64,000 nucleotides of DNA from Cellvibrio sp. UBA7661 (lineage in GTDB: Bacteria; Pseudomonadota; Gammaproteobacteria; Pseudomonadales; Cellvibrionaceae), in contig DLHT01000006.1 of assembly GCA_002483365.1 (NCBI GenBank), positions 431,524 to 495,523 on the forward strand, read 5' to 3'. A program made the position numbers and the translations under genes. A model generated the notes under the pieces. That model was not told the origin of the DNA and did no database searches. It worked only from the letters and a program-made list of their open reading frames with translations. Below, in pieces: positions 44,088 to 52,828 of the stretch (its first letter is position 1; every line of letters begins with the position of its first letter).

Positions 44088-45305
44088 ATGACATCAACTG
44101 CAACGCTGTCGCTTGCCAACAAACAGATACTGCTCGGTGTGACCGCTGGTATCGCCGCCTATAAAAGTGCCGATCTGGTACGTCGCCTGCAAGACGCAGG
44201 CGCGCGCGTGCAAGTTGTGATGACCCCTGCCGCGCAGGAATTTATCACTCCGCTGACGATGCAGGCGCTGTCAGGCAATCCGGTGCATACGCAGTTGCTT
44301 GATCCGGAAGCTGAGGCGGGGATGGGCCATATCCAGTTGGCGCGCTGGGCGGATTTAGTGCTGATCGCACCGGCGACGGCTGATTTTATTGCGCGCCTTA
44401 GCCAAGGCATGGGTAACGACCTGCTCACCAGCATTTGCCTTGCCACCGCAGCCCCTATTGCGCTGGCACCGGCGATGAACCAGGGCATGTGGCATAACGC
44501 AGCAACCCAGGCCAATCTGGAATTGCTGCGCACACGAAAAATCCACCTGTTCGGCCCCGCCGATGGCGGACAAGCCTGTGGCGATATAGGCCCGGGGCGG
44601 ATGCTTGAGCCGCTGCAACTGGTCGATGCAGCCGCAAGCCTGTTCACGACGGGTAGTCTCGCAGGCAAAAAAGTGGTCATCACCGCAGGGCCCACCCGCG
44701 AAGCACTCGATCCGGTGCGCTACCTGAGCAACCACAGCTCCGGCAAAATGGGTTACGCAATTGCACAAGCTGCCGCTGAAGCCGGTGCCCGGACCATCCT
44801 CATCAGCGGCCCAACCCAGCTCGCAACACCGGCGCGGGTAACACGCATCGATGTTGTCAGTGCAAATGAGATGCTGGATGAAAGCCTGAAAGCCGCCGAG
44901 GGTTGCGATTTATTTATCGCCGCCGCCGCAGTTGCCGATTACCGCCCGGCGCAGCAGGCACCGCAAAAAATTAAAAAAGGCGCGAGCGATACCATGATGC
45001 TGGAATTGGTGAAAAACCCCGACATAGTCGCCAGCGTCGCCAGCCTTAATCCCAAACCTTTTGTAGTCGGCTTTGCTGCGGAAAGTGAAAACCTGCTTGA
45101 GCATGCGCGCGCAAAATTAACGCGCAAAAATGTGGATCTGATTGTCGCAAACAACATCAGTGATAGCCGGATTGGTTTTAATAGTGACGACAATGCCGTG
45201 ACCTTGGTGGATGCCAATTCCACTACAGAGATTAGCCAGCGCAGTAAACAACAGCTGGCACGCGAATTGATCGCCCATTTTGCACAAACAATAACGACGT
45301 CATAA
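44088..45305 (+). CDS. coaBC: Bifunctional phosphopantothenoylcysteine decarboxylase / phosphopantothenate-cysteine ligase
   Basis: 405 residues. N-terminal flavin decarboxylase: GVTAGIAAYKSADLVRRL, catalytic-His region GMGHIQLARWADL, PAMNQGMW, GQACGDIGPGRM. C-terminal ligase: VVITAGPTREALDPVRYLSN, AAAVADYRPA and KIKKG. Second and third steps of CoA synthesis. The gene ends inside an 11-bp inverted repeat. In Pseudomonas dut follows; here algC follows at 62 bases. Confidence 0.96.
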   Translation: MTSTATLSLANKQILLGVTAGIAAYKSADLVRRLQDAGARVQVVMTPAAQEFITPLTMQALSGNPVHTQLLDPEAEAGMGHIQLARWADLVLIAPATADFIARLSQGMGNDLLTSICLATAAPIALAPAMNQGMWHNAATQANLELLRTRKIHLFGPADGGQACGDIGPGRMLEPLQLVDAAASLFTTGSLAGKKVVITAGPTREALDPVRYLSNHSSGKMGYAIAQAAAEAGARTILISGPTQLATPARVTRIDVVSANEMLDESLKAAEGCDLFIAAAAVADYRPAQQAPQKIKKGASDTMMLELVKNPDIVASVASLNPKPFVVGFAAESENLLEHARAKLTRKNVDLIVANNISDSRIGFNSDDNAVTLVDANSTTEISQRSKQQLARELIAHFAQTITTS

Positions 45306-45329
45306 ACACCCGTCATTTGTGTTTATGAC
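45299..45329 (+). promoter_or_regulatory. Perfect 11-bp hairpin over the coaBC stop, in the algC leader
   Basis: GTCATAAACAC (45299-45309) and GTGTTTATGAC (45319-45329) around a 9-base loop. No T run follows, so it is not a standard terminator. It lies 38 bases before the algC start. Confidence 0.5.
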
Positions 45330-45367
45330 AAACCATTCAGGGTTTAGTTAAACGAAAAGGTACGCAA

Positions 45368-47887
45368 GTGAATCCACAGGATCCATTAAAAAGTAAAACT
45401 GACACTGCACCGCATCTTTCACGAAGCGCCCAGCGCGCACTGGAAGCAGCCAAGCGCAAAGCCGCCATCCAACAAAAAGTGTTATTAATTTTGTTGGGTA
45501 TTGCATTGGTCATTAATGCCATCATCGGGTTTGTGCTTTACCAGAGAATGGTCGTCAAACAGCAACAACTGAATTTGAGCAACCTGACGCAAGAAGTAGC
45601 GGCCGAAAGAAGCAAAGCCTTATCGCGCTATCTACAGCAACAAACTGCCGCTATTGATCAATTGGCAGCAGAGCCGGAGTTGTCTGCAATACTGGATTTC
45701 ACCAACCCCGCAAACACACCGGAAGCGCGTGACCAACTGGAGCAAAAATGGCAACAGGCGACAGCTGACGCACTTAAACTTCGCTTGATTCCAATGGGCA
45801 GTGCAGAGCTTGATCGCGAGGCGGAATTTCCTATTCGCTATGCAGAACTGGATTTGATCCAGCGCGCCGAAAAACGCGAAGCAACTTTGCCCGAATTGGT
45901 ACAGATTAATAATCGCTGGATGTTCAATTGGACGCGTCCATTACCTGCCACCGGAACAGAGCTCCCCTTGGGCAGCTTAATGGTGACAACCGATGCAACT
46001 GAATTGCTAAATATACTCAACACATCGGAACAAGCACTGGGCGAATTTATTCTGCTGCAACAATTTGCAGGAAGCCCCGCACAGCTGGTCGCAAAAATCG
46101 GCTCAGGTACCGCAGGCAGCAGCATGCAAAATAATGTTGCCGGAAGTTATCTCGCGGTTAAATTCACGCCCTCTGAATATTTATTAGAGCGCGCAGAAGA
46201 ATTACCTGCACTTTGGTTGACAGTTATCAGTGTGATTGTGGCGGGCAGCCTGGCACTGGTGTGGTTCCTCAGTAAAATATTGGTTCGCGCTGAATTGGGT
46301 GGCGATAAATCCACTGCCGCCCCATTATTGGCTGACGTCACCAAGACCCGTAAAGAATCCGTCGATGCAAGCGATGCGATGACCGATCCGCTATTCCAAA
46401 AGCAGGATATCCTCGATATTGCAGTTATCGATGAAGATGAAAATATTCTCGGCTTGCAGTCCGCATCCGGTAAAAAATCCAACACGGGTTCGCGCACTAA
46501 AATTAATGAAGATTCTATACCGGCTGAGATTTTCCGTTCTTATGACATCCGCGGTTTAGTCGACAGCCAAATCACGCCTGAGTTTGCACAGTTACTTGGC
46601 CAGGCCATTGGCAGTGAAGCTATTGATCAAGGCGAACAAAATATTGTTGTCGCGCGCGATGCACGCACCCACAGCGAATCATTAACGCAAGCCTTGGTGC
46701 GCGGTATTTTGCGCACCGGCTGCAATGTCATCAACATTGGCGTGGTGCCTACGCCATTAATGTATTTTTCAACATTTCATTTTGACGATACCTGCAGCGG
46801 CGTAATGGTCACCGCAAGTCACAACCCCAAAGAATATAACGGTTTTAAAGTGGTGATGAATAATCGCGCACTCGCTGATGATGCAGTGACTGATTTGCGC
46901 GCCCGCATTATTGGCCAGCGTTTTCATCAAGGGCTTGGTGAGGAAACTCCGCGCACGATTATCCCCGACTATATCGATCGTATTTTTTCCGATGTTGCAC
47001 TTGCGGGGAATGTTTCTGTTGTGATCGACGCGGGCAATGCTGTCACTGGTATAGTCGCACCCGCATTGTTTGAAGAACTTGGCTGCGAGGTAATTCCATT
47101 ATTCTGCGACCTTGATGGCGAATTCCCCAACCACGATCCCGATCCAACCATTGAAAAAAATCTGCAGCACCTGATCGCTAAAGTGCAAGAAACCAATGCA
47201 GACATCGGCGTTGCATTTGATGGCGATGGCGATCGTCTGGTGGTTGTCACACCCAAAGGCGATATCATTTGGCCGGATCGTTTACTGATGCTGTTTGCAA
47301 AAGATATTCTTGCGCGCAACCCCGGTGCCGACGTGTTATTTGATGTGAAATGTTCACGCCAATTGAATCAGGTCATTAGCAGTTATGGCGGGCGGCCTAT
47401 TATGTGGAAGACTGGCCACTCGCCCATGAAAGCAAAAATGGAAGAGACCCAGGCATTAATTGGCGGCGAATATTCCGGCCACATTTTTATCAAAGACCGC
47501 TGGTATGGTTTTGATGATGGCATTTACGCCATGGCGCGCCTGCTGGAAATTATCACACTGCGCGATCAGAAAGTTGACGATATCTTTGCCGCTTTCCCAC
47601 AACTACTGATAACACCGGAAATCAAAATCCCGGTTGCGGAGCAGGATAAATTTGCACTTATTGCCAAACTCAGTGACAGCGGCGATTTTGCTAACGGTAC
47701 AGCGACTACCATTGATGGATTGCGTATAGATTACACCAAAGGCTGGGGATTGGTGCGCGCATCCAATACATCCCCTGCACTCACGCTTCGCTTTGAAGCA
47801 GAGTCCGCAGAAGCGCTGGAGAAAATCCAACAAATATTCAAACGTGAATTGTTAAAAGTAGATAAAACTTTGGCAATTCCTTTTTAA
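45368..47887 (+). CDS. algC: Phosphomannomutase/phosphoglucomutase, long membrane-anchored form (AlgC)
   Basis: 839 residues from GTG 45368, with AAAAGG upstream. Residues 1-380 are an extension: membrane segment near 38-60, a periplasmic sensor-like region of about 215 residues, a second segment near 280-300, then a linker. The catalytic part begins near FRSYDIRGLVD: phosphoserine loop TASHNPKEYNG (Ser484), metal loop DGDGDR (Asp618, 620, 622), sugar-binding GGEYSGH, phosphate-binding RASNTSPAL. Interconverts 6- and 1-phosphates of mannose and glucose for exopolysaccharide and LPS. Annotated P. aeruginosa AlgC also has a long form. The extension's signal is unknown. Confidence 0.93.
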   Translation: MNPQDPLKSKTDTAPHLSRSAQRALEAAKRKAAIQQKVLLILLGIALVINAIIGFVLYQRMVVKQQQLNLSNLTQEVAAERSKALSRYLQQQTAAIDQLAAEPELSAILDFTNPANTPEARDQLEQKWQQATADALKLRLIPMGSAELDREAEFPIRYAELDLIQRAEKREATLPELVQINNRWMFNWTRPLPATGTELPLGSLMVTTDATELLNILNTSEQALGEFILLQQFAGSPAQLVAKIGSGTAGSSMQNNVAGSYLAVKFTPSEYLLERAEELPALWLTVISVIVAGSLALVWFLSKILVRAELGGDKSTAAPLLADVTKTRKESVDASDAMTDPLFQKQDILDIAVIDEDENILGLQSASGKKSNTGSRTKINEDSIPAEIFRSYDIRGLVDSQITPEFAQLLGQAIGSEAIDQGEQNIVVARDARTHSESLTQALVRGILRTGCNVINIGVVPTPLMYFSTFHFDDTCSGVMVTASHNPKEYNGFKVVMNNRALADDAVTDLRARIIGQRFHQGLGEETPRTIIPDYIDRIFSDVALAGNVSVVIDAGNAVTGIVAPALFEELGCEVIPLFCDLDGEFPNHDPDPTIEKNLQHLIAKVQETNADIGVAFDGDGDRLVVVTPKGDIIWPDRLLMLFAKDILARNPGADVLFDVKCSRQLNQVISSYGGRPIMWKTGHSPMKAKMEETQALIGGEYSGHIFIKDRWYGFDDGIYAMARLLEIITLRDQKVDDIFAAFPQLLITPEIKIPVAEQDKFALIAKLSDSGDFANGTATTIDGLRIDYTKGWGLVRASNTSPALTLRFEAESAEALEKIQQIFKRELLKVDKTLAIPF

Positions 47888-47908
47888 TTTTTAATTTTTA
47901 ATTTTTAC
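47881..47908. repeat. Four-copy 7-base tandem repeat (TTTTTAA) at the algC-argB junction
   Basis: TTTTTAA three times, then TTTTTAC. The first copy supplies the algC stop codon. The argB ribosome binding site AGGA follows at 47912. Copy-number change would alter only spacing. Confidence 0.8.
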
Positions 47909-47924
47909 AACAGGATTATTTTTT

Positions 47925-48833
47925 ATGTCTTTGAACCGTGACTCAGCAATGAATATTGCCAATGTACTCACCGAAGCCCTGCCGTACATCCAGCGCTTTA
48001 CCGGAAAAACAGTCGTCGTTAAATTTGGTGGCAACGCAATGGAAGGCGAGGAGCTACAAAATAGTTTTGCGCGCGATATAGTACTGATGAAATTAGTGGG
48101 CATGAATCCGGTGGTGGTGCACGGAGGAGGCCCACAAATTGGCAGCTTGCTGGAAAAACTTAATATCAAATCAGAATTTATTAACGGCATGCGCGTGACC
48201 GACAGCGCCACTATGGATGTGGTAGAAATGGTTCTGGGTGGAACCGTAAACAAACAAATCGTAAGTTTGATCAACCGCAATGGCGGCCAGGCCATTGGCT
48301 TGACCGGTAAAGACGGCAAATTGATCCGCGCAAAAAAATTAACCGTAACACACAAGACACCGGAAATGCTTGCACCGGAAATTCTGGATATTGGCCATGT
48401 CGGCGAAGTTGAAAACGTCAACACATCCGTCATCGACATGCTGATCAATAGCGACTTTATTCCCGTTATTGCACCTATTGGCGTAGGTGAAGATGGTGCT
48501 TCCTATAACATTAACGCTGATTTGGTTGCCGGAAAAATTGCTGAGTTCCTGCGTGCAGAAAAATTAATGCTGCTCACCAACGTGTCCGGTCTGCAAGACA
48601 AACAAGGTAAAGTGTTGACCGGCTTAAGCACTGAGCAAGTGGATGGTTTGATTGCCGACGGCACTATTTACGGTGGTATGTTGCCGAAAATTGCGTGCGC
48701 ACTTGATGCAGTAAAAGCGGGTGTCACCAGCGCACATATTATTGATGGTCGTGTCGATCACGCCGTGTTGTTGGAAATTTTTACCGATGTCGGTGTTGGC
48801 ACATTGATTACCAATAAAACACACAACGCCTAA
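47925..48833 (+). CDS. argB: Acetylglutamate kinase
   Basis: 302 residues. Amino-acid kinase fold: VVKFGGNAMEG, VVHGGGPQIG, GLTGKDGKLI, NVSGLQDKQGKVL and the C-terminal GGMLPKIACALDAVKAGV. Second step of arginine synthesis. AGGA lies 9 bases before the ATG. Downstream of algC as in Pseudomonas, probably in the same operon. Confidence 0.97.
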   Translation: MSLNRDSAMNIANVLTEALPYIQRFTGKTVVVKFGGNAMEGEELQNSFARDIVLMKLVGMNPVVVHGGGPQIGSLLEKLNIKSEFINGMRVTDSATMDVVEMVLGGTVNKQIVSLINRNGGQAIGLTGKDGKLIRAKKLTVTHKTPEMLAPEILDIGHVGEVENVNTSVIDMLINSDFIPVIAPIGVGEDGASYNINADLVAGKIAEFLRAEKLMLLTNVSGLQDKQGKVLTGLSTEQVDGLIADGTIYGGMLPKIACALDAVKAGVTSAHIIDGRVDHAVLLEIFTDVGVGTLITNKTHNA

Positions 48834-48906
48834 TCGCTGGCGGGATGCCTACCTGTGCATCCCCGTCGCAGATATGTTTTGATGCAGCGTCACGAATGGA
48901 GTCGCT

Positions 48907-49518
48907 ATGATTAAAACCCCAAGCAAAACCCCACGCCGCCAGCAAATTCTTGAGTGTCTGGCGCGCATGCTGGAGGCCAGCCCCGGTGAGCGAATCACTA
49001 CGGCTGCGCTCGCCAAAGAAGTGGGCGTATCGGAAGCGGCTTTGTATCGCCACTTTCCCAGCAAATCCAAAATGTTTGAGGGATTAATTGAGTTTATTGA
49101 GGAAACCGTTTTTTCGCGCATCACTTTAATTTTGGCAGATGAAAAATCTGCGCTTAAGCGCTGCGAAAAAATCCTTGTTTTGTTGCTGACATTTGCCGAG
49201 CGCAATCCCGGATTAACCCGGCTACTGACGGGCGATGCCCTAACCGGAGAAACTGAGCGTTTGCGTGTACGCATCGCACAGTTTTTTGATCGTATCGAAA
49301 CACAATTAAAACAAATCCTGCGCGAAGCAGAACTGCGTGAAGGGCTGCATCCACAATTGCCTATCAGTGCAGCGGCGAATCTTTTAATTGCGCTGGTGGA
49401 TGGGCGCATTACTGAGTTTGTGCGCACCGAATTTCGTCGCCGCCCAACCGAGTACTGGCAGGAGCAGTGGCAGTTGATTGCACAAGGATTCCTTGTTCCC
49501 TCGGCGGTACCGCAATAA
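48907..49518 (+). CDS. slmA: Nucleoid occlusion factor SlmA (TetR family)
   Basis: 203 residues. TetR helix-turn-helix ERITTAALAKEVGVSEAALYRHFPSKSKMFEGLIEF, then the SlmA-specific C-terminal body (LTFAERNPGLTRLLTGDAL, ALVDGRITEFVRTEFRR). Binds chromosomal sites and blocks FtsZ assembly over the nucleoid. Follows argB, in the same place as in Pseudomonas. Confidence 0.93.
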   Translation: MIKTPSKTPRRQQILECLARMLEASPGERITTAALAKEVGVSEAALYRHFPSKSKMFEGLIEFIEETVFSRITLILADEKSALKRCEKILVLLLTFAERNPGLTRLLTGDALTGETERLRVRIAQFFDRIETQLKQILREAELREGLHPQLPISAAANLLIALVDGRITEFVRTEFRRRPTEYWQEQWQLIAQGFLVPSAVPQ

Positions 49519-49528
49519 CGACATCCAC

Positions 49529-49553
49529 AAAAAAGCCGGCATTTGCCGGCTTT
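49529..49553 (-). terminator. Terminator between slmA and the DUF4124 gene
   Basis: AAAGCCGGC and GCCGGCTTT arms around ATTT; six T follow on the minus strand, three on the plus strand. Confidence 0.75.
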
Positions 49554-49581
49554 GCGTTATTTACACGGTCACTACTTGCAA

Positions 49582-50193
49582 TCACTGCTGGGAAATTTCG
49601 ATAAAGCGCTTACGGTCTTCATCGAATTTCTTTTCCACTGACTCCAATTCAGCTTCACGCTGCTGAATTTGCGATTGGATATCTTTTTCTTCCTGTTCCA
49701 AATTACTGATATTTTTCAGTAATTCATCTGGCAGCGGTCGACCACTGCGCTCGATGGCTGCCGCTTGCGTTTGATAGGCTTGCAAGCGCGATCTGGCAGA
49801 GGCCAGATTGGTGGTGAGAATTCCGATATTCCCGCGCAGGCTTTCAAGATTGCGCTTTTTCGCAGCATCAATATCGGCAACATTACTGTAGCTACGGCGC
49901 AGCTGTATATCCTCGCGCTCTTGCGCTTCACGTTCCAGTCGCTCGCGATAAAGACGCTCACCCTCCTCGCCTTGCACAGCCGGAGGCACCACCTTGAGCA
50001 CCCGTCCACTAAGCGACATGACTTCGTAACCCTTATTCACATATTCCGGTGGAACCTGGCTATTCAACACGGTAACACCATCCTTGTTTTTGTAGCGATA
50101 AATCACCTTGCCTTCTGTCTGCTGGACGGCACCTGCCCATCCAGCCACCAGCAACGCACTACAGGTTATTGCTACCAACAACAGATTACGCAT
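49582..50193 (-). CDS. DUF4124-type periplasmic protein with coiled coil
   Basis: 203 residues from ATG 50193, which puts the signal peptide (MRNLLLVAITCSALLVAG) at the N terminus; the frame runs 10 codons further to 50223. A short DUF4124-like segment (VIYRYKNKDGVTVLNSQVPP) is followed by about 130 residues of charged coiled coil (RERLEREAQEREDIQLRR, NLEQEEKDIQSQIQQREAEL). Role unknown. Follows pyrE on the same strand, 34 bases after its stop. Confidence 0.8.
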   Translation of the reverse strand: MRNLLLVAITCSALLVAGWAGAVQQTEGKVIYRYKNKDGVTVLNSQVPPEYVNKGYEVMSLSGRVLKVVPPAVQGEEGERLYRERLEREAQEREDIQLRRSYSNVADIDAAKKRNLESLRGNIGILTTNLASARSRLQAYQTQAAAIERSGRPLPDELLKNISNLEQEEKDIQSQIQQREAELESVEKKFDEDRKRFIEISQQ

Positions 50194-50227
50194 CGAATTT
50201 CTCACCTCGTTGACGTTCGCCATCCGA

Positions 50228-50878
50228 TCAAGCCAGTTCTACACCATAGGTGGCGCGATAGGTTTTGATCTTCTCCACCATCGCTTCCTGACCGCTTTGG
50301 CTTTCAAGATAGTCAATAATATGGTTCAGTTTAATAATACTGATCACCGGGATCCCAAAGGTTTGCTCCACTTCCTGAATGGCCGATAACTCACCCTGGC
50401 CTTTTTCCTGACGGTTCAATCCAATCAATACTGCCGCCGGCTTTGCACCTGCCGCATCGATAATGCTCATCACTTCACGCACCGCAGTACCTGCGGTAAT
50501 GACATCATCCACAATCAACACATTGCCCTGCAGTGGTGCACCCACAAGGGTGCCGCCCTCGCCATGGTCCTTGGCTTCTTTGCGGTTATAGCAGTAAGGC
50601 AGGTCGCGCTGATGGTGGTCGGCCAATGCAATTGCCGTAGTGGCCGCCAGTGGAATGCCTTTATAGGCGGGGCCAAACACTATATCGAAGTCCACGTCCG
50701 ATGCAGTGATAGCCGCCGCATAATAACGCCCCAGCTCTGCCAGTGCCTGACCGGTCTGAAATTTGCCTGCATTGAAGAAATAGGGGCTGGTCCGGCCAGA
50801 CTTGAGTACGTACTCACCAAAACATAGTGCCTGATGCCTGATGGCCAGCTGAATGAAATCAAATTGGTATTTTTCCAT
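50228..50878 (-). CDS. pyrE: Orotate phosphoribosyltransferase
   Basis: 216 residues from ATG 50878. The frame extends to 51040, but that part is not conserved. SGRTSPYFFNAG near the start, YNRKEAKDHGEGG, and the PRPP loop VLIVDDVITAGTAVRE. Fifth step of pyrimidine synthesis. Divergent from crc, as in Pseudomonas (PA5331/PA5332). Confidence 0.97.
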   Translation of the reverse strand: MEKYQFDFIQLAIRHQALCFGEYVLKSGRTSPYFFNAGKFQTGQALAELGRYYAAAITASDVDFDIVFGPAYKGIPLAATTAIALADHHQRDLPYCYNRKEAKDHGEGGTLVGAPLQGNVLIVDDVITAGTAVREVMSIIDAAGAKPAAVLIGLNRQEKGQGELSAIQEVEQTFGIPVISIIKLNHIIDYLESQSGQEAMVEKIKTYRATYGVELA

Positions 50879-51088
50879 GCAAAGTATCCAACAATGAACT
50901 AAGTTTGAGATGACAAATAATGACAATGAGGTCTCGCCCAGGAGCAAGACCCGCATTTGGGCTATAGCAGCTTTCCAAATGTAAGGATGTGAAAAATCGT
51001 AACGCCTACCACAAAAAACCCAGTTTTGACGGTAACACAATCACACAAAGCTCGGGTATGATACACAGTCCGTAATCAAGGGGCTAAC

Positions 51089-51859
51089 ATGAGAGTTATC
51101 AGTCTTAGCGTCGATGGTATTTTTCAGGCGGCGCAACGCGGCCTTTACACGTGGCTCGCCAATCAGGATGCAGACTTCATTTGTCTGCAGGATTTACGTG
51201 CATTGGAGCGCGAACTGGAAAAACCCGAGTTTGAACTAAAGGGTTACCACGCCTATTTTTTCGATTCAGGTACCAAACACTACAACGGCGTTGCCATTTA
51301 TACCCGCCTGCAACCTAAAGCACTTATTTACGGTTTGGGTTTTGCGTCCGGCGTTGATATGGAAGGCCGCTACCTGCAAGTCGATTTTGAGCAATTAAGT
51401 ATTGGCTCATTGCTCGCGCCCAGCGCCAGCTCCGAACTGGAATCGCAAGAAGTCAAAATTAAATTTTTTGATGATTTCCAGGCGCATCTGGACAAAATTA
51501 CCCGCAAGCGCCGCGAGTATATTTTTTGCGGCAACTGGCAAATGGCCCACACCCCAAAAGATGTGAGCAATAGCGCCGCCAACCAACACAACTCCGGCTT
51601 CCTTCCCCACGAGCGCCAGTGGTTGAGCCAACTGTTTAACCAAATTGGTTATGTGGATGCATTCCGTAAAGTGAACAAAGACGGCGATGAATACAGCTGG
51701 TGGCCAAATGGTCAGAAAGATGATGGCGATGGCTGGCGCACCGATTTCCAAGTGGTATCCAATAGTCTGGGGCCAAAAGTGGAATATGCTGCTATTTACA
51801 AAACCCAGCAGTTTTCCAGCCATATGCCAGTAATTATTGATTACGACATCGAGCTGTAA
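51089..51859 (+). CDS. crc: Catabolite repression control protein Crc (ExoIII-like fold)
   Basis: 256 residues. Strong resemblance along the whole length to Pseudomonas Crc: MRVISLSVDGIFQAAQRGLY, ADFICLQDLRALE, YFFDSGTKHYNGVAIYTRLQP, KRREYIFCGNWQMAH, YSWWPNGQK and SSHMPVIIDYD. Exonuclease III-type active-site residues are altered, as in known Crc, so it is probably not a nuclease; it assists Hfq in repressing translation of non-preferred catabolic mRNAs. Position beside pyrE supports orthology. No CrcZ-type RNA was recognised here. Confidence 0.92.
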   Translation: MRVISLSVDGIFQAAQRGLYTWLANQDADFICLQDLRALERELEKPEFELKGYHAYFFDSGTKHYNGVAIYTRLQPKALIYGLGFASGVDMEGRYLQVDFEQLSIGSLLAPSASSELESQEVKIKFFDDFQAHLDKITRKRREYIFCGNWQMAHTPKDVSNSAANQHNSGFLPHERQWLSQLFNQIGYVDAFRKVNKDGDEYSWWPNGQKDDGDGWRTDFQVVSNSLGPKVEYAAIYKTQQFSSHMPVIIDYDIEL

Positions 51860-51905
51860 AACTCACCGCTTCACTGCATTTTTTACTACTGCATTGGCTA
51901 CATAT

Positions 51906-51939
51906 AAAAAACCCGCTGTGATTACACAGCGGGTTTTTT
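51906..51939. terminator. Bidirectional terminator between crc and the Dabb gene
   Basis: AAAAAACCCGCTGTG (51906-51920) pairs with CACAGCGGGTTTTTT (51925-51939); loop ATTA. Confidence 0.93.
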
Positions 51940-51959
51940 ATTGGATTTACAGAAGCGTG

Positions 51960-52379
51960 TTATTTCACGGCAAGCGCGTCATACACGACAACCTTGCTCC
52001 ACAAGTGCTGATGTTCATCGACAAATTTTTTGTGCAACGGATGAACCTGATAAGCATCCTGCCCCGCTACATCATCAAACCCAAGCAGTTCGGAAACATG
52101 ATAGGAATTATCCACTACATCGCGTTTTTCGGTAGAGGCAGGAACACCTACGTGGATAGAACGCACGGTTTCAATTGCTGCAAGGGATTTAACCCCGGCA
52201 ATCAATTTCTCCAGATCTTCTTTTGAATCCGGATTTTTTAACCAGAAAAAAACATGGTGTAACAATGCAGGCATAGTGGGATTCTCCTTGGCAGGTTTAG
52301 CCAAGGCATCACCTGCAACCAAAGCGGCACCGGCAATAGCGCTGGTGGTTATGAAATGACGGCGATTGGTATCAGTCAT
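51960..52379 (-). CDS. Tat-exported Dabb (stress-responsive alpha/beta barrel) domain protein
   Basis: 139 residues. Twin-arginine start TNRRHFITTSAIAGAALVAG, then a ferredoxin-like Dabb domain (ALLHHVFFWLKNPDSKEDLEKL, DNSYHVSELLGFDDVAGQDAYQVHPLHKKFVDEH). Dabb proteins are often dimeric; substrates are mostly unknown. Periplasmic export through Tat hints at a bound cofactor or pre-folding. Divergent from the DUF1496-like gene. Confidence 0.8.
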   Translation of the reverse strand: MTDTNRRHFITTSAIAGAALVAGDALAKPAKENPTMPALLHHVFFWLKNPDSKEDLEKLIAGVKSLAAIETVRSIHVGVPASTEKRDVVDNSYHVSELLGFDDVAGQDAYQVHPLHKKFVDEHQHLWSKVVVYDALAVK

Positions 52380-52518
52380 TAATCAGCTCCTGAATTAAAA
52401 AATCAGATAAAACTACGAACAACGCTGGCAGGCAAATAGTTTTACTCAAGATTACCCACGCCCACTTCACTGCTCTGATAAGCTTCTGCAACCCCAAACC
52501 TATTAGTGAGCGCACACC

Positions 52519-52809
52519 ATGAAAATAATAACCTTGATCGCCAGCCTCGGCCTGCTATGCAGCCACATCAGTTTTGCCCATGAAGGTCATGAGCATGAAG
52601 GATTGAGCAAAGCAGAAACTGCAAAACAAGTTAAGGAAGGCAAGCTTTGCATTGTGAATAATCAGGGAAATTCAGAAGGTGCCATTATAGAAAAAGAGGG
52701 GAAAATGTATCGCTGCGTGAAAGCCTATGGCCAAAACCTGAAGCCCCAAAGCGAGCTGGTTTGGGTAGAAGTGACGATAAAAGATAAAGCGTTGGTAACT
52801 GTACCGTAA
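52519..52809 (+). CDS. Small secreted protein, DUF1496-like, with His-rich N terminus
   Basis: 96 residues. Signal peptide ending SFA, then HEGHEHEG, a possible metal-binding cluster. The core KLCIVNNQGNSEGAIIEKEG...YRCVKAYG has two Cys and the SEGA motif of DUF1496 proteins. Probably periplasmic with one disulfide. Function unknown. Converges with hemW. Confidence 0.7.
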   Translation: MKIITLIASLGLLCSHISFAHEGHEHEGLSKAETAKQVKEGKLCIVNNQGNSEGAIIEKEGKMYRCVKAYGQNLKPQSELVWVEVTIKDKALVTVP

Positions 52810-52828
52810 AAATTATTGCGCACTCATA

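Noticed and set aside
45368..47887. algC as an assembly error or new fusion of two genes
   Set aside because: A single frame with a good start, and a long AlgC form is annotated in P. aeruginosa.
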